Below, piece after piece: positions 6,700-11,727 of a stretch of DNA of 11,727 nt. Position 1 is the stretch's first letter. Each line of letters starts with the position of its first letter. The notes beneath the pieces were generated by a model, which saw nothing but the letters and a program-made list of their open reading frames with translations, searched no databases and was not told where the DNA came from. Both the position numbers and the translations under genes were made by a program. Source of the stretch: CAYQQU01 sp964419545 (GTDB lineage Bacteria; Bacteroidota; Bacteroidia; Chitinophagales; Saprospiraceae); NCBI GenBank assembly GCA_964419545.1, contig CAYQQU010000114.1, positions 1-11,727 on the forward strand, given 5' to 3'.

Positions 6700-7416
6700 T
6701 CACTCAAAAAAGATACGCAGCGTATCCCGCAGCGGACCGTTTTCGCCCGGCAGGTCGACGGCGATGTCCACCCTTCCCGGAATCTCGTTTTCGCTCGACA
6801 CGGGAGTGGTGAGGCGGTTGCCGGTGGTAAACTCGAAAGGCTCGACGATCGCCATGGCCACCGTATCGGAATTGTTGAGGGGTATCGCTTCGAAGTTGAC
6901 CAGCAGCCCGGTCGACGGCACGCCCTGGCCTTCCTCGCGGAACACTTCCAGGATGAGCATAGTGGAAGTGCCGCGGTTGGCGGGCACTTCGTTATCGATG
7001 GCGCGAAACTTCAGCAGGGAGGGAAAGGCGCGTTCGAAGCGCACGGTATCCGATTGTTCGAAATCGCCGATGCGGGCGAAGACGCGCACGTCGTTGTCCA
7101 CCACGTTACTGCTGCGCAGTTCGACGCGGGCGACGCGCTGTACGGTCGTAACGGTGCGCATCTGGGGGGTAGCCGGATCTGCGCCGACGAACGATCCTCT
7201 TTCCGTAGAAAAAGTAACCTGTTGTTCGGCGTCGGAAAGTTCCAGTAGTTCGACCTCGAGAGAGACGGTGGAGGTGCTGTCGGCCGGCAAGGCGTCGGCC
7301 CGGGCGGCGAAGGCGAACAGTTCTTCCACCGGCACGCCGGCGTTGGGGTCTTCCAGCTCACAGGCGCCGGCGAGGAGCAACAGGCTGATCCAGAAAAAAA
7401 GATGGGCTGTTTTCAT
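6700..7416 (-). CDS. Ig-like (Big/invasin-type) repeat lipoprotein, 238 aa
   Basis: The signal peptide MKTAHLFFWISLLLLAGAC ends in a lipobox-like AGAC, giving lipidated Cys19. It is followed by acidic ELED, which resembles the Bacteroidota lipoprotein export signal for surface exposure (inference). The remainder is all-beta. Residues about 40-125, with DSTSTVSLEVELL then QQVTFSTERGSFVG, look like a bacterial Ig-like domain of the invasin type, and about 130-235 look like a second, more diverged one (GTSTMLILEVF, GLLVNFEAI). It is the last gene of a three-gene minus-strand operon. Its ATG shares one base with the stop of the 122-aa gene (TAATG), so translation is probably coupled. A terminator is formed by its final codons. 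Function is unknown; a surface adhesin or a structural partner of its operon mates is possible. Confidence 0.82.
   Translation of the reverse strand: MKTAHLFFWISLLLLAGACELEDPNAGVPVEELFAFAARADALPADSTSTVSLEVELLELSDAEQQVTFSTERGSFVGADPATPQMRTVTTVQRVARVELRSSNVVDNDVRVFARIGDFEQSDTVRFERAFPSLLKFRAIDNEVPANRGTSTMLILEVFREEGQGVPSTGLLVNFEAIPLNNSDTVAMAIVEPFEFTTGNRLTTPVSSENEIPGRVDIAVDLPGENGPLRDTLRIFFE
6706..6726 (-). terminator. Intrinsic terminator embedded in the last codons of the 238-aa lipoprotein gene
   Basis: Read on the minus strand, GATACGCTGCGTATC folds as a 6-bp stem with a 3-nt loop and is followed by TTTTTT and then the stop codon. The same bases encode the C-terminal DTLRIFF. It would end the three-gene operon just before the convergent ArsA-like gene. 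Confidence 0.6.
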
Positions 7417-7784
7417 TATGCAGCTTCGTTATTTGGTACTTCGGTGCGGCCGTCGACGCGGGCGCCGGCCCGCGCGGTGAACGATTCGCTGCCGTCGGGA
7501 TTGATGGCGACGGCCCGCAGCACGATGTGCAGCACCGAGGGGATCTGGCAGATCATTTTGACGTGAAAGACGAGTTCCAGTTTGTCTTCCGGGGCGGCCG
7601 CCTCCACTTCGCCGATCATCTCTTTGGCGCCGTTCTCGAAATCGATGGTAGAAGCCGTGATGATCAGCTTGACCTGGCATCTGCCGGCCATGCGCGGGAA
7701 TACCTTGACGGTAACGTCCTTATGCTCCCGGCAATTGATCTCGATCGGTTCGGGCTGCATGAATTTTACTATCGGTATAGCCAT
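7416..7784 (-). CDS. Hypothetical beta-rich protein, 122 aa
   Basis: A small protein without signal peptide or membrane segment, and not recognised. Alternating hydrophobic stretches (DVTVKVFPR, CQVKLIITAST, KLELVFHVKM, VLHIVLRAVAI) suggest an all-beta, perhaps Ig-like, fold. Three cysteines are at 18, 36 and 79. The C-terminal 20 residues are polar and probably flexible. It is the middle gene of the operon: the start lies 27 bp after the stop of the 460-aa gene, and its stop overlaps the start of the lipoprotein gene by one base. A purine-rich AACGAAA precedes the ATG. The tight packing argues for a shared role with its secreted neighbours, although this protein itself appears cytoplasmic or non-classically exported. 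No function can be assigned. Confidence 0.75.
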   Translation of the reverse strand: MAIPIVKFMQPEPIEINCREHKDVTVKVFPRMAGRCQVKLIITASTIDFENGAKEMIGEVEAAAPEDKLELVFHVKMICQIPSVLHIVLRAVAINPDGSESFTARAGARVDGRTEVPNNEAA

Positions 7785-7811
7785 TTTCGTTTGGGTTTAG
7801 TTGTTTTCAAA

Positions 7812-9194
7812 TCATTTTACGGGTTCCTTCCTGTAGGGGTTATCATTGACCAGGGCTTTGATGCGGTTGAAGCCGTCGAGGTCAAAAGTGGCGCCGAGCA
7901 CCGGCCCCAAGCGCACCTCGCTCTGTGCCTGCAACGGGCTGATGGAGGGTTGTCGGAACAGGGTGCCGCCGAAGTCGATGGACAGGCTGCGGGTGACGTC
8001 GAAGCTGAAACCCAGCAGCGGGTTGAAGTTGATGACGCTTTCCAGCGTTTGCCCGCGGTACTCCAGGTCGCCGGTTGTCGTTGCTCCCACCATGATCGCC
8101 AGGCGGTTGAAGAAGAACGCCCCGTCGAGATAGGGCTGCACTACCCGCTTGTCGACGGGGGCCAGGAAAAATTTGACGCCGGAATAGCCCAGCGATTCCA
8201 TCTGCCGGTTGTTATTGCTGAGCGGGTTGAGGCTTACCAGGCCGCCGCCGAAAGACGTGCCGGTGCCGATGGATTTGACGTTGGTGACCGATACCGAATT
8301 GGTGGCGGGCTGGGCGAACTCCCTACCCACGATCAGCATCTGCGACTTGACGGTGCGCAGTTCGTTGTTCAGCCGCTGCCTCAGCTCGCGGTTGGTTTCC
8401 CGCCGCGCCGCGATCTCGGCCTCGATATTCCGGATGTCTTCCGTCTCCATCGTCAGCCGCCTGGCATTGAGTTCATCCACCGTCTCGGTGATGATCTTCT
8501 CATTGCTGGCGATGGAGGTGGTGAGGGCGGTCAGGTCGGTCAGCACATCGGTGGCGATGACTTCAATATTGTTGAGAATGATCCGGTTGGCCTCCTCGGA
8601 GGAAAAGCCGAAGTCCAGCAGATCCGTCTTTTCGGCGATCACTTCGAAGGTTTCCTGCCGCAGCGTCTTCTGGACGTACAGTTCGTCGAGGAAATCGTTG
8701 GCTTTGTAATAGCTTTTTGATTTGTCGATGACCGTTTCGAGGATGTCGTTCTTTTCTTCGTCGGTCAAAGCAAAGGTAAACTTCCGGAAGTAGGTGACCC
8801 GCACCAGGAAGTTGCGCTTGAAAGGCAGCAGGGCGTCGATGTATACCTGGAAGTTCGTTTTGTCTACCGCGCGAAAAGCGTACCATTCGGAGCGATTGAC
8901 CTGCTTGCCGAGGTCCTTGGCGATCTCATCGGCTTCGCCCCTCGAAAGCACTACCGGTTTATCGTTCTTCTTGTACTTGCCGAGTTCGAAAATTTCCACC
9001 ACGACTTTATGCGCCGTATCCCGGGGCAGCATGGTCGATCCCTTGATGTAGAAATGTTCCATGTAGGGCAGGCTGCCGATGATCTTACCTTGCTTGAATT
9101 CTACGATGGGAATGACTTGCTGGGAGAATGCCCGGGAAGGGCAACTGAGTAGTACGAGACACAGGATTAGGAGAGTCTTGTGAGTTGTTTCCAT
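7812..9194 (-). CDS. Hypothetical secreted protein with coiled coil and beta-rich C-terminus, 460 aa
   Basis: First gene of the three-gene operon. Residues 1-24 form a signal peptide (hydrophobic LLILCLVLL, probable cleavage AFS-QQ). Cys18 in LLSC could alternatively be a weak lipobox. An N-terminal mixed region follows (25-140), then a Lys/Asp/Glu-rich helical region with heptad character at about 200-290, including NIEAEIAARRETNRELRQRL (256-275), which should form a coiled coil. Residues about 300-440 are Gly- and aromatic-rich with alternating hydrophobics (GTSFGGGLVSLNPL, PYLDGAFFFNRLAIMVGA, LLGFSFDV, LSIDFGGTLF), resembling outer-membrane beta strands. They are too few for confident assignment of a complete barrel. 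I do not recognise a family. A periplasm-to-outer-membrane protein working with the downstream lipoprotein is the most natural reading. No clear -7 box was found in the 125-bp gap before the SulP gene. Confidence 0.8.
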   Translation of the reverse strand: METTHKTLLILCLVLLSCPSRAFSQQVIPIVEFKQGKIIGSLPYMEHFYIKGSTMLPRDTAHKVVVEIFELGKYKKNDKPVVLSRGEADEIAKDLGKQVNRSEWYAFRAVDKTNFQVYIDALLPFKRNFLVRVTYFRKFTFALTDEEKNDILETVIDKSKSYYKANDFLDELYVQKTLRQETFEVIAEKTDLLDFGFSSEEANRIILNNIEVIATDVLTDLTALTTSIASNEKIITETVDELNARRLTMETEDIRNIEAEIAARRETNRELRQRLNNELRTVKSQMLIVGREFAQPATNSVSVTNVKSIGTGTSFGGGLVSLNPLSNNNRQMESLGYSGVKFFLAPVDKRVVQPYLDGAFFFNRLAIMVGATTTGDLEYRGQTLESVINFNPLLGFSFDVTRSLSIDFGGTLFRQPSISPLQAQSEVRLGPVLGATFDLDGFNRIKALVNDNPYRKEPVK

Positions 9195-9319
9195 GGTGCG
9201 GCTTCCAAGTCGTTTAATCGTTTGGGGAACAATAATCGCTCAATGTAGGGAAAAATTTAGAATTTTCGGCGGAGTGGAGCGATTTCGTTCGTAAAAAAAG
9301 AGGTGCTTCCGTTCACTCC

Positions 9320-11116
9320 TCACTCCTCCCCTTCCCCGGAGTCGGCGCCGGCCGGGCTGGGCTGTGCGTCGGCGATAGCCCGGCATTCCAGGAAGATGCG
9401 CGCCGTACAGCGGGCGCAAACTTCCGGATCGAGGCGTTCGTAGATGGCGGCGATGGCTTCCTGTTTGGTGGTGAAGATATTATCGGGGCCGAAGGCCTCC
9501 TCGTAGCCGCCGGAGAGGAACACGTCGCGCGCCACCTGCTTGAGGCCGGCCAGGTAGAGGTCGCCGCCCAGGCTGCGCCAGCGCTCGGCTTCCTGCACCA
9601 GGAATTCGGCGCCGGTGACGTCGATGAAGTTGACGCCGTTGGAGATGATCAGCAGGTGGCGCTGCGGGTGGTTTTGGCTCAGCTCCCGCAGCCAGCCGGC
9701 GATGTGGTCGACCGCCCCGTAGTAGAGCGAGCCGTCGATGCGTACGACCTTCAGCTGGGGGCATTCCGGCAGCGGCTTGCGGACGATATTGGTGAAGTGG
9801 CGGTTCTCATCGTCGGGGTCGGGCGCCAGCACTGCGATGTGGGGTTTCGAGGTGCGGCGCAGGTAAAACACCAGCGAGAGGAAGACGCCGATGTAGATGG
9901 CGAATTCCAGCTCCAGGAAGAGCGTACAGAAGAAGGTGACCAGCAGCACCAGGATCTCCTCGCGGCTCGCCTTGAAGATGCCCCGGATGTGGTGCACGTC
10001 GACCAGGTTGTAGGCCACCAGCAGGATGATGCCGCCCATGGCCGGCATGGGCAGGTAGGCCGCCAGCGGCGCCACCAGCAACAGGAAAGCCATCAGCAGC
10101 ACCGCAGCGAAGATGGCCGACAGGGGCGTGCGCGCGCCCGCCGTATGGTTGACGCCCGAACGCGTGAACGAGCCCGAGCCGGCGTAGCACGAAAACAGGC
10201 TGCCGACGATATTGGAGAGGCCCTGCCCGATAAACTCCTGGTTGCCGTTGATGCGCTGGTGCGTCTTGGTGGCGATGGCGCGTCCGATGGCGACCGCCTC
10301 GATGAGGCCGAGCAGGGCCACGGCAAAAGCGTTGGTGGCCAGTTTGCGGATATTGGGGATGGTGAGTTCGGGCACTTCAAAAGGCGGCAGCCTGGCCGGC
10401 ATCTCGCCTACGAAGCGGATGCCGCGCGCCTCGCCGCCCAGCAAGACGGCGATGATCGCGCCCAGCACCATGGCGATGAGGAGGTGCGGCAGCCGGCGCG
10501 ACAAACGCCGCGCCAGGACGGCGATGGCCAGCGTAGCCAGCCCCACGCCCAACACGTAGAGGTTGGTCTCCGGCAGGGAAAACAGAATATCGCGCCAGGT
10601 GTCCAGGAAGCCCTCGCCCTTGGGGATAGTGACGCCCAGCACGTGCCGCAGCTGGCTGGTGGCGATCAGCACCGCCGCCCCCGCGGTGAAGCCGATGACG
10701 ACGGTATGCGAGACGAAGTTGGTGAGCACGCCCAGCCGCGCCAGCCCGAGCCCGAGCTGGAAAGCGCCGGCGAGGAAGGTGAGCACAAAAGCCAGTTGGA
10801 CAAACTGCTCGGTGCCCGGCTCCGCGAAGCGGCTGATGGCCGCAAATACGACCAGCGAGATGGCGGTAGTCGGCCCCGAGATGAGGTGCCGGGATGAGCC
10901 GAATAGCGCCGCGATGATGGGCACTACGATGGCGGTATACAATCCGTAAATGGGCGGCATGCCCGCGATCATGGCGAAGGCGACCCCCTGCGGCAGCACC
11001 ACGATGGCACCGGTGACGCCGGCAATAAAATCGGCCTGCAGGGTCTCTCGGTTGACCAGGGGCCACCACTCCAGAAAAGGAAAAAACTTGCTGACGGTTT
11101 TTTGCTTGTTGGCCAC
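9320..11116 (-). CDS. SulP family anion transporter with STAS domain
   Basis: A 598-aa inner-membrane transporter of the SulP/SLC26 family, which moves sulfate, bicarbonate or other anions; the substrate cannot be told from sequence alone. The N-terminal membrane domain (about 25-420, ten or more hydrophobic segments) carries the signature LPQGVAFAMIAGMPPIYGLY (41-60), SGPTTAIS (80-87) and the conserved GSGSFTRSGVNHTAGARTPLS (313-333). A cytoplasmic STAS domain spans about 455-560, with NFIDVTGAEFL (496-506) as the core loop. The C-terminus has a cysteine cluster (CARCTARIFLEC, 567-578) and an acidic tail. Full length for the family. The start is GTG at 11116; no in-frame ATG lies upstream, and a -7 box ends 17 nt before it. 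It is probably monocistronic. No carbonic anhydrase or cysteine-biosynthesis gene is adjacent to indicate bicarbonate or sulfate. Confidence 0.95.
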   Translation of the reverse strand: MANKQKTVSKFFPFLEWWPLVNRETLQADFIAGVTGAIVVLPQGVAFAMIAGMPPIYGLYTAIVVPIIAALFGSSRHLISGPTTAISLVVFAAISRFAEPGTEQFVQLAFVLTFLAGAFQLGLGLARLGVLTNFVSHTVVIGFTAGAAVLIATSQLRHVLGVTIPKGEGFLDTWRDILFSLPETNLYVLGVGLATLAIAVLARRLSRRLPHLLIAMVLGAIIAVLLGGEARGIRFVGEMPARLPPFEVPELTIPNIRKLATNAFAVALLGLIEAVAIGRAIATKTHQRINGNQEFIGQGLSNIVGSLFSCYAGSGSFTRSGVNHTAGARTPLSAIFAAVLLMAFLLLVAPLAAYLPMPAMGGIILLVAYNLVDVHHIRGIFKASREEILVLLVTFFCTLFLELEFAIYIGVFLSLVFYLRRTSKPHIAVLAPDPDDENRHFTNIVRKPLPECPQLKVVRIDGSLYYGAVDHIAGWLRELSQNHPQRHLLIISNGVNFIDVTGAEFLVQEAERWRSLGGDLYLAGLKQVARDVFLSGGYEEAFGPDNIFTTKQEAIAAIYERLDPEVCARCTARIFLECRAIADAQPSPAGADSGEGEE

Positions 11117-11133
11117 GGCTTGGATTTTTGGTG

Positions 11134-11141
11134 CAAAGGTA
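11134..11141 (-). promoter_or_regulatory. Bacteroidota -7 box for the SulP gene
   Basis: On the minus strand TACCTTTG matches TAnnTTTG and ends 17 nt before the GTG start at 11116. A TTTG further upstream (11169-11172 on the plus strand as CAAA) is about 27 bp away, too far for a normal -33 spacing. Confidence 0.6.
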
Positions 11142-11229
11142 GGGCATCAGCGGGGATTATGGAATTAGCAAAACGTAATACGAAGAGCGACGACCGGTAC
11201 GTTCGGATTGCAATAGTTAAAGCATCCAA

Positions 11230-11448
11230 ATGAAAATAACCGTTCCTTTCTTCCTGCGCACCGGGCGGCTCGCCCGCTTCCCGTTCGGCGTCGCTCCCGA
11301 GGCCCCCACCGACGCCCTGGGGGCCCGGCCCGGCTGGACTGCCCCATCGGCAAAAGAACCCAATCCGGGTGAAATGGCTTCCTTTTTTTCTGACGATGAT
11401 CAGTGGTTGGAATTTGGTCGCTTTATTGGGTGGCGTGACGGAGTGTAA
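11230..11448 (+). CDS. Doubtful short ORF, 72 aa, in a GC-rich patch
   Basis: An ATG-initiated frame of 72 codons with no recognisable domain, signal peptide or membrane segment. Its central part is rich in Pro, Arg, Ala and Gly because the DNA at about 11256-11345 is much more GC-rich than its flanks, so openness of the frame is weak evidence for coding. No -7 box is seen at the expected distance. The reverse strand is also open here. It contains a perfect GC-only inverted repeat, GGCCCCC (11301-11307) / GGGGGCC (11319-11325). A noncoding or repeat-derived patch is at least as likely as a gene. Confidence 0.2.
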   Translation: MKITVPFFLRTGRLARFPFGVAPEAPTDALGARPGWTAPSAKEPNPGEMASFFSDDDQWLEFGRFIGWRDGV

Positions 11449-11560
11449 ACGTTTTAGAGCGATTGTAAGCGATTGCAAATGGGTTGAAAGGGAAGAGACT
11501 GGAGCCGATAAGTAATTTGGTGCAAACACCTGTTAATGGGTGGTTTACGAATTTACGAAA

Positions 11561-11568
11561 TACCTTTG
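11561..11568 (+). promoter_or_regulatory. Candidate -7 box for a right-end transcript
   Basis: TACCTTTG matches TAnnTTTG and is identical to the box before the SulP gene. No ORF of normal length starts 17-20 nt downstream; instead an 8-codon mini-ORF and a terminator follow. No clear -33 element. Confidence 0.4.
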
Positions 11569-11573
11569 GGGAC

Positions 11574-11661
11574 TCATGGGCCTGTACCTGCTCAACATGT
11601 AATTACCCAGTCAAAAAGTTAGGGTACTGAGATAAGGCAGAAGCCTGTACCCGTCTTTTTT
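11574..11661 (+). ncRNA. Candidate attenuator leader or small RNA
   Basis: If the -7 box at 11561-11568 is used, transcription would begin near 11574 and reach an intrinsic terminator ending near 11661, giving an RNA of roughly 88 nt. It would contain a mini-ORF at 11576-11602 encoding MGLYLLNM (three Leu in eight codons). It would also contain two upstream segments, GTACC (11584-11588) and TACCC (11604-11608), that can pair with the GGGTA arm of the terminator and so compete with it. This is the arrangement expected of leader-peptide attenuation, but the downstream gene is outside the window. The start site and function are inferred only. Confidence 0.3.
11622..11661 (+). terminator. Intrinsic terminator near the right end
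   Basis: GGGTAC (11622-11627) pairs with GTACCC (11647-11652), and AGGC (11635-11638) with GCCT (11643-11646) around an AGAA loop. The 7-nt stretch TGAGATA bulges on the 5' side. A run of six T (11656-11661) follows within four bases of the stem. Confidence 0.55.
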
Positions 11662-11727
11662 CCTTCCTCTGGGAGTCTTAAAATTGACTTTTTACTCCGT
11701 GCTCGGAAAAGCGATGGGCGGGATGAT

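Larger units (their letters stand above)
11117..11560. other. Gene-poor region upstream of the SulP gene
   Basis: Apart from the SulP -7 box, the doubtful 72-aa frame and the GC-only inverted repeat, I see no convincing gene. From 11449 onward the sequence becomes AT-richer and contains a short direct repeat AGCGATTG (starting at 11458 and again at 11468). No tRNA, rRNA or transposon end is recognisable. Confidence 0.6.

Noticed and set aside
7527..8720. Plus-strand ORF (397 aa) opposite the envelope operon
   Set aside because: Antisense frame without recognisable features. The minus-strand genes have signal peptides, tight operon spacing and coherent composition.
9656..10897. Long plus-strand ORF (413 aa) opposite the SulP gene
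   Set aside because: Antisense shadow of a textbook SulP transporter; composition is low-complexity and charged.
10969..11529. Minus-strand ORF (186 aa) covering the right-end region
   Set aside because: Half of it overlaps the SulP start in another frame and the remainder crosses the SulP promoter. No domain is recognisable.
11543..11558. Relation between GTTTACGA at the right end and the GTTTACGACGCCAACG block of the left repeats
   Set aside because: Only 8 bases match, too few to infer a shared element.

Overview
The window looks like chromosomal DNA from a GC-rich member of the Bacteroidota, perhaps Saprospiria/Lewinella-like. The rank is an inference. Three genes have a Bacteroidota-type -7 box (TAnnTTTG) 17-20 nt upstream of the start codon, Shine-Dalgarno sequences are absent or weak, and lipoproteins and Bacteroidota-style secreted proteins are common. 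There is no rRNA, tRNA, CRISPR array, phage gene or intact transposase.

Layout. Positions 1-357 hold a tandem array of a 112-bp unit (two full copies plus a third enlarged by an internal insert) containing GACCAAM-like heptads. A minus-strand pair follows: a secreted DUF885 metallopeptidase (863-2608) and, overlapping its stop codon, a DUF1569/DinB-like protein (360-872). The gap between this pair and the next gene contains a 153-bp miniature transposable element (2710-2862) with 18-bp perfect terminal inverted repeats beginning CAGGG, a 10-bp target duplication and an internal bidirectional-terminator-like hairpin. On the plus strand comes a small lipoprotein (2932-3621) whose 3' codons also form a terminator hairpin. 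A minus-strand pair then encodes an MscS-type mechanosensitive channel (4318-5322) and an SDR oxidoreductase (3666-4430), overlapping out of frame by 113 bp. Divergent from the channel is an ArsA/Get3-type ATPase with a C-terminal HSP20-like domain (5524-6684).

A minus-strand operon of three unrecognised envelope-related genes follows: a 460-aa secreted protein with a coiled coil (7812-9194), a 122-aa beta-rich protein (7416-7784) and a 238-aa Ig-like lipoprotein (6700-7416). The last two share one base as TAATG. A SulP-family anion transporter with a STAS domain (9320-11116, GTG start) completes the genes.

The right end (11117-11727) has no convincing protein gene. It holds the SulP promoter, a GC-rich patch with a doubtful short ORF, and a compact unit made of a -7 box, an 8-codon leucine-rich mini-ORF and a terminator hairpin with a competing upstream arm. 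That unit could be an attenuator leader for a gene beyond the window, or a small RNA.

The genes are mostly independent housekeeping or envelope functions. The best candidates for something undescribed are the three-gene envelope operon, the CAGGG-ended miniature element that carries its own terminator, and the possible attenuator at the right end.
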